Shown here one piece after another: positions 51,026-58,625 of a stretch of DNA of 64,000 nt. Position 1 is the first letter of the stretch. Every line of letters begins with the position of its first letter. This stretch comes from Pokkaliibacter sp. MBI-7 (lineage in GTDB: Bacteria > Pseudomonadota > Gammaproteobacteria > Pseudomonadales > Balneatricaceae), in NCBI RefSeq assembly GCF_029846635.1, contig NZ_JARVTG010000003.1, positions 1 through 64,000 on the forward strand, in the 5' to 3' direction. Below the pieces are notes generated by a model. It saw only the letters and a list, made by a program, of their open reading frames with translations. It ran no database searches and had not been told where the DNA came from. The position numbers and the translations under genes are program-made.

Positions 51026-51045
51026 AGGCCCTTCGGGGCCTTTTT
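51026..51045 (+). terminator. Terminator after ardB-like gene
   Basis: GGCCC-TTCG-GGGCC hairpin, then TTTTTCTTTTT. Confidence 0.85.
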
Positions 51046-51072
51046 CTTTTTCCTCACCACAGAGACTCAATC

Positions 51073-52020
51073 ATGACCCCATCCGAAAAAGTGACGGCGA
51101 CAGCCCAGTCGGCGAGTACCCGTGAGTTCATCTCCCTCTTCAACCAGACTGCTCGCTACCATCACCGCTATAAGGTCTTTGCGGACTTTGTCACCGTGGC
51201 AGGTATCGCACTACACAATGCCGCTGCCTTTGATCAGGAACTGGAGCAGCAATACCTCGACATCGTAAAGCAGTATGAGAAAGACGATGTGATGCGCTTC
51301 ACCCAACTGTTCGCTGTACTCACCATGGAACTGGAGAGCCATCCCCGTGACGTGCTGGGAGAGCTTTATATGAGCCTGGACATCTCATCAGGTCACCTGG
51401 GGCAGTTTTTCACCCCGTTTTCGATATCGAGAATGATGGCCAGACTCCAGCTAGGTAATAACGATCCCTATGCCGAGAATCCGCATGGATTTGTCTCTGT
51501 CAGCGATCCCGCCTGCGGTGCCGGAGGTATGATCATTGCCTTTGCAGAAGCACTTCAGGAGCGTGGACATTCACCCCAGCAACAGATGTGGGCACAGTGC
51601 ATCGACATTGACCCGATTGCTGCATGGATGTGCTACATCCAGCTGACCCTCCTGCATATTCCAGCAGAGGTTATCATCGGCAACACGTTGTCGATGGCAT
51701 TCAGTCGGCGCATGTACACCCTCGCCCACTACCTCGGCGATTGGAGCGCCAAACTACGGCGTAGAACTCAGGCAGAAGCCATGCGAAAACTGCTACAGCC
51801 TGGGACAGATCTGGATCAGAAAGTGGGTCACATCATCACTGAACCAGCCACATCGCCAGCCTCGTCAGTCGGTGAGGTCAATGCAGCCGATGAGGTCAGC
51901 ACGGAAACGGAAGCAGTACGCTATACAGACCGTATCGCACCACTGACCCAGCTTTCTCTGATTGAAAGTCCACGGGCAACCTATACCGTCACTACCAAGC
52001 CAACACCTGTCGCAGCATAA
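51073..52020 (+). CDS. N6 adenine-type methylase homologue lacking a visible NPPY motif
   Basis: A 315-residue product. TSRGHLGQFFTP-like (ISSGHLGQFFTPFSISRMMA) and the AdoMet motif DPACGAGGMIIAFAEALQER, then DIDPIAAWMCYIQLTLLHIP and VIIGNTLSMAFSRRMYTLAH, align with HsdM-type methylases. The catalytic [ND]PP[YF] motif normally found after GNTL is absent, so activity is doubtful. Variants without the motif occur on mobile elements. It might bind DNA or act as an antirestriction decoy. No restriction subunit is next to it. Confidence 0.75.
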   Translation: MTPSEKVTATAQSASTREFISLFNQTARYHHRYKVFADFVTVAGIALHNAAAFDQELEQQYLDIVKQYEKDDVMRFTQLFAVLTMELESHPRDVLGELYMSLDISSGHLGQFFTPFSISRMMARLQLGNNDPYAENPHGFVSVSDPACGAGGMIIAFAEALQERGHSPQQQMWAQCIDIDPIAAWMCYIQLTLLHIPAEVIIGNTLSMAFSRRMYTLAHYLGDWSAKLRRRTQAEAMRKLLQPGTDLDQKVGHIITEPATSPASSVGEVNAADEVSTETEAVRYTDRIAPLTQLSLIESPRATYTVTTKPTPVAA

Positions 52021-52032
52021 GGACATGCACTC

Positions 52033-52368
52033 ATGAACACGGACGCAGAGAACTCGCTGAGCCAATTGATTGAGCAACTGGCTACCCAGGCAGTACAGAA
52101 CATGGGAGACATCTTCTATGACCCTCATCCTGCCTACGGCGAAGGCACGGATCCAGCGGGCACTGCAAAGGCATCTATCCTGGATGCATTGCAGAAACTA
52201 GCCACTCATCTCAACCCGGATAAACCCGGTTGGGTCGTGGTTCGCTTCTCTCCCGATGAGATCCAGGGAGTAGATGCAGATCGTCTGCAGCAACGGCTAG
52301 TCGCCGATGGCTACGAGCACATACAGGATCTGCAACACGTGTGGAGCACGGATACACTGACAGACTAA
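52033..52368 (+). CDS. Small hypothetical protein
   Basis: A 111-residue product from ATG 52033, 12 bases after the methylase stop, probably in its transcript. Acidic, soluble; DIFYDPHPAYGEGTDPAGTA and WVVVRFSPDEIQGVDADRLQ. No family recognised. Confidence 0.6.
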   Translation: MNTDAENSLSQLIEQLATQAVQNMGDIFYDPHPAYGEGTDPAGTAKASILDALQKLATHLNPDKPGWVVVRFSPDEIQGVDADRLQQRLVADGYEHIQDLQHVWSTDTLTD

Positions 52369-52401
52369 ACCAACCTGCCCGTTTAACTTCACCCTAATGC
52401 A

Positions 52402-52424
52402 GTAAGGCCCCAGTGGGGCCTTAC
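52402..52424. terminator. Palindromic terminator-like hairpin
   Basis: Perfect 10-bp stem GTAAGGCCCC/GGGGCCTTAC with loop AGT. No T run follows, but it lies between convergent units and may serve both. Confidence 0.7.
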
Positions 52425-52453
52425 TCATCTAAGACAAACACAAACCAGCAGAA

Positions 52454-52861
52454 TCAGTCAAAGGAGCACGGTAACTGACAGGACTTCTCAGAAATCACCT
52501 TACCTTCCTGATCAATCTGGATATGGGTACGGAAAGCAGTGCCTGGAGGGTAGTAGCGTTGGCCCATCCATCCTTCCCAATGCTCTGGAGGCAGTGGGGA
52601 CATTAATATCTGCAGACCAATCTGATTGTCCGTACCGTCTGCAGGATAGATACGTGTCGTTCGTGTTTCACCGGGCTCAATATCAGTAAGAGCACTCTTA
52701 TCCTTGCCAGAGGTGATAGATACAGTACGTATTGGAGTAGCCCCAACAGGGGCTAAAAATTCAATTTCCACATAACTAACAGAGCTGTCTGGTCCAAAGA
52801 AAAACCACAGAGATGCAACAGCTACTAATGCACCCACTAAAACACCTTTCATTGGATGCAA
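52454..52861 (-). CDS. Putative immunity protein for the type-44 toxin
   Basis: A 135-residue product with an N-terminal membrane segment or signal (VLVGALVAVASLWFFFG), then a beta-rich periplasmic-type domain (VEIEFLAPVGATPIRTVSIT) with two Cys near the end (KSCQLPCSFD). It starts 5 bases after the toxin stop. Polymorphic toxins with periplasmic targets usually have such a small membrane-bound partner. Immunity is inferred from place only. Confidence 0.55.
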   Translation of the reverse strand: MHPMKGVLVGALVAVASLWFFFGPDSSVSYVEIEFLAPVGATPIRTVSITSGKDKSALTDIEPGETRTTRIYPADGTDNQIGLQILMSPLPPEHWEGWMGQRYYPPGTAFRTHIQIDQEGKVISEKSCQLPCSFD

Positions 52862-52865
52862 GTCC

Positions 52866-53573
52866 TTATGGCTTAGGTGGATAAAACAGGATATTGCTTT
52901 TTAATATGCTATCAACCAACGCCTTGGCACTTGGGCCTACCGGATATTTTGCATAGAGGTCTATTCCTAACTGCACACTTTTTCGATCATTTACCCCGTC
53001 AAAATCACGTAAGCGACCAGTGGGAATCCCCTCCCTGGCTGGCCATTTGAGATTGAACAGTGTACTGCCTATCTGTTCAAGACCAGCCCCATCTGACAAC
53101 TGCGAATTGGTAAAGCCGGACGCGGCACCGATAAAGCCATAGTGAATGTTGGACCAGATGTCGTAGAAGTAACGCCGATCCTTCCACGCATGATACTGCT
53201 GCTCTTGCGGATCACGCGGATGAAAGCACCGACTAATCACCGGCTTATGATCCCAGCTGCTGTCCTGCGCCACCTTCATGGTCCAGATCATCATGGCCGC
53301 CTCCCGGGCCGTCAGCCCTTTGGCCTTGTCTTTGCCCCAATCCAGCAACTCGCCCAGGCCCCACGACTTCAGCTCGCGCGCATGATTTAGAAAGTAGTCA
53401 GCGGAATGATTCAGGTGCTTCATCGCCCGCACATCACGAGAACGCAGGTTAGTGCTGATCTCTCTGGCCATGTATTCGGCGATGGGGGTGAGTTCGTCAA
53501 GGTAGGGCTGACCGGCGGGATTGCTGGTCACTGCTGAGCCTGTGGGTGTAGGACAAACGCTGGGATTGCTCAT
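52866..53573 (-). CDS. Polymorphic toxin type 44 (Ntox44) domain protein
   Basis: A 235-residue product from the ATG at 53573, which has AAGGA 8-10 bases upstream; a longer start would add residues not in the family. The C-terminal 130 residues show MIWTMKVAQDSSWDHKPVIS, YDIWSNIHYGFIGAASGFTN, QLSDGAGLEQIGSTLF and VQLGIDLYAKYPVGPSAKAL, which fit the Ntox44 domain. Such domains are usually effector tips of T6SS or Rhs proteins. This one is free-standing with no visible delivery domain and a short N-terminus. No secretion gene is adjacent. Confidence 0.68.
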   Translation of the reverse strand: MSNPSVCPTPTGSAVTSNPAGQPYLDELTPIAEYMAREISTNLRSRDVRAMKHLNHSADYFLNHARELKSWGLGELLDWGKDKAKGLTAREAAMMIWTMKVAQDSSWDHKPVISRCFHPRDPQEQQYHAWKDRRYFYDIWSNIHYGFIGAASGFTNSQLSDGAGLEQIGSTLFNLKWPAREGIPTGRLRDFDGVNDRKSVQLGIDLYAKYPVGPSAKALVDSILKSNILFYPPKP

Positions 53574-53740
53574 AGCACGTTCCTTGTTGAGGTGAAGCGG
53601 TACCAGCATTCCTCACCAGTACCTGAAAGCGCAAAATCCTACCACGGACAACAGGCTACGCCACCTGCCCTATCAGCCAGTCTCTGCTGTGCCCAAACCC
53701 AGCCAGCTTGACCCATCACCACGATAGAATCATTCCAGTC

Positions 53741-53770
53741 AGCAAGGCTCCAGAAGGGCCTTGCTCTTTT
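53741..53770 (+). terminator. Terminator-like hairpin with no gene in front
   Basis: AGCAAGGC (53741-53748) pairs with GCCTTGCT (53758-53765), followed by CTTTTT. It lies between the toxin start and the GHKL ATPase stop, read on the plus strand. I see no plus-strand gene before it; a short untranslated RNA is possible. Confidence 0.6.
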
Positions 53771-53844
53771 TGGCTAACACCACTACCGCATACATTTCAT
53801 CGTAAGGCAGTATAAAAGATGATGTGATGTACATTGATCTAAAC

Positions 53845-55932
53845 TTATGCCCCTAGGACTTGTCTAAAATCATCAACATCTACTTTGACAACGCTGAAAC
53901 TACTAGCAACGCTACTGTCAAGATTTATCAACACATCACAAATTACCGCGAATAGACCACACTTGTCTGCACACTCCTCAATTTTAGACTTCGTTAGATA
54001 ACTAGATGAGGAGTGTGCCCCCACATTTGAAAGTCTTACAGCATTCTTGAAATCTGCTAGAATCAAAAGATTATTCATGGTACTGAAGCTAATACCTGTA
54101 GCGTCAGCAATTGTTTTCACAAGGGGCTGATTTTTCTTAAGTAAAATCAGAATATGGAAAACATCCATCAACAACGAACTATTACCAAACTCCTTTTTAG
54201 CTTCTTTATCTGAGGTGCCAAAAGCAATCTTAGCGAACCATTGCTTTTTTGATTTTAATAACTTATTAGCAGAGCATTCAAAAATAGTCCTAATAGAACA
54301 CGCAACCAGTGGTAAATAATCACCTCGACTCCTTGTCAAATAGGCTTTATCAATCGCATATATTAAATTAGAGACAACGCCTTCCTTAATCTTATACTCG
54401 GAATTAGATTCTATTGTAAATATAGACTTATTTTTTGGTTCACCTGCAACATTTGAATTTTTTCTTTCAAACCTCAAAACAACTTCAGACAACACCAGAT
54501 CTGTATGTTCATCTCTATATCTGAAAGAGACTACTTTTTCACATACGTCCTCAATAGATGGCAAAATTCTATTATTCACTAATGTGCTATCTACAGTAAT
54601 CTCCACATTGTCTTTCCCAACCTCCTCTCCACGACTATTTCTTACTTGATAAATATAATCCTCCAAATCAATTTGTTCAGAAGGAATGAAATAAGATGAA
54701 GGCAACTGCCGATTAATAAGTATAGCTGCGGCCTTTATTTTATTCTCTTCAGCTTCTGGAACTTCGATTGCTTTACCAGTTGGGAGCTGGCCTCCATGTT
54801 TACTTTTAAGTTCTCTTTTTAACTCAGAGCCTTTAGTCTGGATTTCCTCATTCAGTGTTCTTAAATCTTTAACTATTTTTTTCGTCAGTGTATTTTCAAC
54901 AAAATTAGTCCTGTCCGAATTAAACTCCAGCTCATTACTCTGACTTGTCAGATTAATCCTACCAATCATCTGAGGCAAGGCCAATGTAGACTTGGACTTT
55001 CTAAGAAGTTCTGGGTCAAAGATAATGTTGTTATTGAATAAGTTTCTATTTATATAAACCAATGGATAGAGAGCACTATCATGAATTCTTCTATTTAATG
55101 GTGATACTTGCTTTGAGTTCCTTCCACTTTCAAAATGGAAAATAACCAGCTCTATATTTATTGCATAATCGGTTCTAATTTCAGACTCTAGAAGTCCTGG
55201 ATAAGATCTCAACAATTCCTTGTTATGATAGAATAATATTTCATTTTCTTCAGAGTCGTACTTAACATAAAACAGTTGATCCTCCTCGCTCTCTTTTAAA
55301 TATGACACTAGCCTTCCAGTTGAATATTTATTTTTTTGATTTTCAATATCAACTTTAATCTCAAATGATTCATCCTGGATAGTAGCAACCAGTTTTTCGA
55401 TCATCCTGTCATCTTTTAAATCTTCTAATAACTCTTCAATTATTCTATCACTCGAGTGAATTATTATTTCTGTTCCTTTTCTCTCACAAGAGTCAGTTAT
55501 CACACTAATTTTTGTATCGCTTAAGTCCTCTTTATCTACTAAGGTAGACTTTTTTAATGAGAACCTACTACGAATATTATTTTTACAGGTAACCCATTCA
55601 ACTCTATCTCCAAATTTAAATGCAGCTAAAAATCCCAGACCTTTAGACCCTTGGGTAACTCTTTCTATCCCATCTTGGCTAATCAAAGAACCATAAATCT
55701 TCGAACTTCTAGATATATGAAATAATTTTGCAATATCATCCTCCCCCATCCCATTCCCATGATCAGAAACAATTACAGTCTGCCTTAATGGATCAATTTT
55801 TATTGTGACATCCGGAGAGAAAGAGTCATAAGCATTTTTAATTAGTTCATTAAGCGCAAACAGCGTGGAAGGAATTTTCTGTGAGAGCTCCTCGATAATT
55901 TTCCCCCCAAATTTTAAATATACCTCTGACAT
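53845..55932 (-). CDS. GHKL (Hsp90/MutL/MORC-type) ATPase with HEPN-like C-terminus
   Basis: A 695-residue AT-rich gene. N-box LFALNELIKNAYDSFSPDVT, G1 VSDHGNGMGEDDIAKLFH and G2 TQGSKGLGFLAAFKFGDRVE define the GHKL fold in the first 110 residues. A long middle region is followed by a helical C-terminal domain (CSIRTIFECSANKLLKSKKQ, LSNVGAHSSSSYLTKSKIEE), which resembles HEPN/DUF4145-like helical bundles. It lies 63 bases after a DNA methyltransferase, in the same direction. Iyer, Abhiman and Aravind described MutL/MORC-type ATPases paired with methylases in restriction systems; this looks like such a pair. No nuclease domain is obvious. Confidence 0.78.
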   Translation of the reverse strand: MSEVYLKFGGKIIEELSQKIPSTLFALNELIKNAYDSFSPDVTIKIDPLRQTVIVSDHGNGMGEDDIAKLFHISRSSKIYGSLISQDGIERVTQGSKGLGFLAAFKFGDRVEWVTCKNNIRSRFSLKKSTLVDKEDLSDTKISVITDSCERKGTEIIIHSSDRIIEELLEDLKDDRMIEKLVATIQDESFEIKVDIENQKNKYSTGRLVSYLKESEEDQLFYVKYDSEENEILFYHNKELLRSYPGLLESEIRTDYAINIELVIFHFESGRNSKQVSPLNRRIHDSALYPLVYINRNLFNNNIIFDPELLRKSKSTLALPQMIGRINLTSQSNELEFNSDRTNFVENTLTKKIVKDLRTLNEEIQTKGSELKRELKSKHGGQLPTGKAIEVPEAEENKIKAAAILINRQLPSSYFIPSEQIDLEDYIYQVRNSRGEEVGKDNVEITVDSTLVNNRILPSIEDVCEKVVSFRYRDEHTDLVLSEVVLRFERKNSNVAGEPKNKSIFTIESNSEYKIKEGVVSNLIYAIDKAYLTRSRGDYLPLVACSIRTIFECSANKLLKSKKQWFAKIAFGTSDKEAKKEFGNSSLLMDVFHILILLKKNQPLVKTIADATGISFSTMNNLLILADFKNAVRLSNVGAHSSSSYLTKSKIEECADKCGLFAVICDVLINLDSSVASSFSVVKVDVDDFRQVLGA

Positions 55933-55995
55933 ACCCCATCCCTTTTATATAAGAATCAAAATATAGATTTAAAAAACATTGAGAGTGTACAAGGA

Positions 55996-57324
55996 CTATC
56001 TTTTTGTCATTATCAAGACCTTTTCCTCATTCATAGTCTGAGAGCTACTATTTCTACTTGCCATCCGTTTAAAGGGAATAGTTCTATCAATTTCCGTTAT
56101 AAAGCTGCACCGCCTATTTTCCAGCAACTCTCTCAAAATTTCATTTAGCGGTATTTTATTACCAGATATATGTCGATTACCTAAGGTCCAGACAAGGAAT
56201 CCTCCTGACTTCATTCTTAAAAGAATATTATCTAGGGAATCATCTAAATCTCTAATAAATGATGATAAACGTCCAACACCGCTACTATTACTCTTCAGTA
56301 GAATATCCATGCTGGATGAAAAGTTCTTTGATAATCCTCGAAGCCGATCAATATTTAACAACGCACCTCTCTTTGAGCCTCCAAGGCTAGCCGCATCTAT
56401 TGATGATGAATTTAAAAGGAGGTTATCTGGCACACTATTTCGCAAGTCCTTTGTATCAATCCACATTAATGGAAGATATGAAAACTGCCCGTATGGAACT
56501 GTAGTCTGGTTATCGCCATATGGAGGAGATGTTATTAGCAGGTCATGTCTTTCATAATCGTGCTTATTAGGCTTCTTACGAATATCAGATATTTGCAAGT
56601 CTACTGTGTTAGTTATGCGGGAACGAGGAAGAAGACCCCTTGTTTTCAATAACTCTCTTTGTTCTTTTTTCAAATTGAAATTTGATTCAATCTTTCTTAT
56701 AAACACATCACGACAACAGTTTGTATCATTTAAATAACCAGGTGGTTTTATATGAAGCTTATAAGTTGAGGTTCTTGAATTACAACTATCTCTGACCGTG
56801 TCACTGAAAGCTACCCAAAAGAACCTCCTAGCCCACTTACTAGGCTCAGCAGTTATTGCTCTTCTGATCTTGCTTAACTCAATTTTTACTCTAGGGGTAA
56901 ACCATTTATCAATTTTTGGAAAATCAACCTCAACAGCCTCTGACTTATCTAAAATCAACCGGCGGTTTAATAAATTTATTTTTTCCTCAAGTGAAGATAG
57001 ATAGAAGGAATCTGATTTAGTTTCGCAGGCTAATATTGCCAAAGGATTAATATCTACACCCTGAAAATCAAGACCTCTAATAATTGACTCTCCCATTGTA
57101 GTCCCAGAGCCTACGAATGGATCAAATACAGAGTTAATACCCTCTCGAACGCTCAGAAACAAATCAATTAGTTCCCCTTGCATTTCAGGAACCATCATTG
57201 CTGGATACTTTATGAAACCATGGCAATGGGTCCTCTTTGACCTACCAGAGAATGACCAATACTCTTTGTCTACATCATATAGAGAGTGAATCTTTTTTAT
57301 AATCTTCTCATCTACCGACAACAT
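55996..57324 (-). CDS. DNA methyltransferase (N4/N6 type) of the GHKL pair
   Basis: A 442-residue product. Motif X-like GFIKYPAMMVPEMQGELIDL, motif I INSVFDPFVGSGTTMGESI, then FQGVDINPLAILACETKSD and motif IV TSPPYGDNQTTVPYGQFSYL near residue 270. The order X-I-IV is usual for this amino-methyltransferase group. The SPPY motif is typical of N4-cytosine or some N6-adenine enzymes. No specificity subunit is seen. It probably marks host DNA so that the partner does not act on it. AT-rich, unlike the backbone. Confidence 0.85.
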   Translation of the reverse strand: MLSVDEKIIKKIHSLYDVDKEYWSFSGRSKRTHCHGFIKYPAMMVPEMQGELIDLFLSVREGINSVFDPFVGSGTTMGESIIRGLDFQGVDINPLAILACETKSDSFYLSSLEEKINLLNRRLILDKSEAVEVDFPKIDKWFTPRVKIELSKIRRAITAEPSKWARRFFWVAFSDTVRDSCNSRTSTYKLHIKPPGYLNDTNCCRDVFIRKIESNFNLKKEQRELLKTRGLLPRSRITNTVDLQISDIRKKPNKHDYERHDLLITSPPYGDNQTTVPYGQFSYLPLMWIDTKDLRNSVPDNLLLNSSSIDAASLGGSKRGALLNIDRLRGLSKNFSSSMDILLKSNSSGVGRLSSFIRDLDDSLDNILLRMKSGGFLVWTLGNRHISGNKIPLNEILRELLENRRCSFITEIDRTIPFKRMASRNSSSQTMNEEKVLIMTKR

Positions 57325-57725
57325 CTAACCTTCCCTACATCAACCTAAACCGCTCTGTCAATGTTATCAGTTGCTCTGCAAGTCTACCAGGATAAGTAGC
57401 CCATCTAGGGCTCACTGCGTGGCGGAAGGGCAAGAAGAGCCCATTCTGTGCTTAGGTCAGCTTTCCTAGAAAATGCAGCTCTACAATTGGGCATGTTTGC
57501 CGTTAAAGGTATGAAGCGTCACAACTTTTAACTCGAAAAATCAAACCTATAGCGCTACAGTGATCTCCTCCTGGCCTACTCTAATAACGCCGGTTTCGCA
57601 TCCTATTATTAATCTGCGCTATGCAACTAATATTCACGAGAAAGGCCGCATTAGGTACTCCTCAATCTTCAGCACAAAAGCTCTGTATTGGAGTGTGGCT
57701 TGGCCGCTGACACCTTGCAACATGT
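57325..57725. other. Intergenic region; no gene seen
   Basis: Short frames only (63 codons at 57560). It contains the minus-strand promoter region of the methyltransferase; I see no clear palindrome. It falls at the border between the AT-rich pair and the HEPN gene. Confidence 0.5.
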
Positions 57726-58292
57726 TCAAAGTACCCCATTCCTTCCCATGAGCACTTGTTCCAGACAGGAGTCAGTCGTTTCAACCAGCATTTTCACAAA
57801 CCGAATAGCCCTCTCCAGATCCTCACGTCGTACCAGGTGGGCAGCTGTTGCCCCTGGAACATTTACTTTGGAACGATGTACAGCTTGCCCTCGTTTATTG
57901 ATCCAGTTGTCCAATGCTTTTCTGTTGGTAGCCGCATCGGCATTCAGACCAACCCAACTGTCGGTGACATCAACCCCCAGATAGTCCACAAACAGTTGCC
58001 TCGTCTTGCTTGCATCCGGGTTGTGAAAACGTTTCAGCTCTCCCTCAAGCCTCTTCCGAATAAACTCGCCACAATGGCTACCAGCAATCAGCCGTAGCTG
58101 AGAATTGATCGCCTCACCAATGCGGTCCTCGACATAGGTTTCCCACGCCGTCAACGCCATCACCAACCCTGCCCGTTTTAGCACTTCGGCATTGGCCGGG
58201 GGCGGGTTGCTATTCAACGCATCAAAATGTTCCAACAACTCCTCAGCGTCGCGTATCGAATACCGAAAGGCCTCTTTTGCATTAGACATCAT
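57726..58292 (-). CDS. HEPN-domain protein, putative RNase
   Basis: About 188 residues; ATG 58292 or 58289 follow AGGACGTG. It has an all-helical pattern, VLKRAGLVMALTAWETYVED at about residue 40 and the HEPN motif KRGQAVHRSK (R-x4-H) near residue 137, like the RiboL-PSP/MAE_28990 HEPN proteins. HEPN proteins with intact R-x4-6-H are often RNA-cleaving toxins in defence. No partner gene is next to it. Confidence 0.75.
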   Translation of the reverse strand: MMSNAKEAFRYSIRDAEELLEHFDALNSNPPPANAEVLKRAGLVMALTAWETYVEDRIGEAINSQLRLIAGSHCGEFIRKRLEGELKRFHNPDASKTRQLFVDYLGVDVTDSWVGLNADAATNRKALDNWINKRGQAVHRSKVNVPGATAAHLVRREDLERAIRFVKMLVETTDSCLEQVLMGRNGVL

Positions 58293-58439
58293 CACGTCCT
58301 ATGAGTAAGTGGGCGCAGATCCAGCAACCTGCTTTACGAATAACGTCATAAGATAGCAATGCCATCCCAGACATTCACTGCGCTATATCAGCCAGCTTCA
58401 TCACTCTGGCCACCTCTGAGGTTTAACTCTTGTTCCCAA

Positions 58440-58625
58440 ACGGAAAAATGGCGAAAAAGGACTGGAAGGGAAAACAAGGGAATGGATTGACGGGAATGGC
58501 CGGAAGGGAATGGCATCAAGGGAAGGGGGTCAAAGGTAACGGGCTTACCCGGAAAAGGCCCTTTTCAACTGGATGGAAAAGGCCAAACGGCCAAACGGCC
58601 AAAAGGCGCAAGAGGTGCACGTCTG
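58440..58625 (+). repeat. Purine-rich low-complexity stretch before the relaxase
   Basis: The plus strand is dominated by G and A in short repeats: GGGAATGG, GGAAAAGG, AAGGGAATGG and the repeat GGCCAAACGGCCAAACGGCC near 58580-58605. A 103-codon frame covers it but has a low-complexity, basic content (KGNGLTRKRPFSTG) and is probably not a gene. Lying directly upstream of the relaxase gene, it may include the transfer origin or a promoter; no nick site is identified. Confidence 0.55.
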
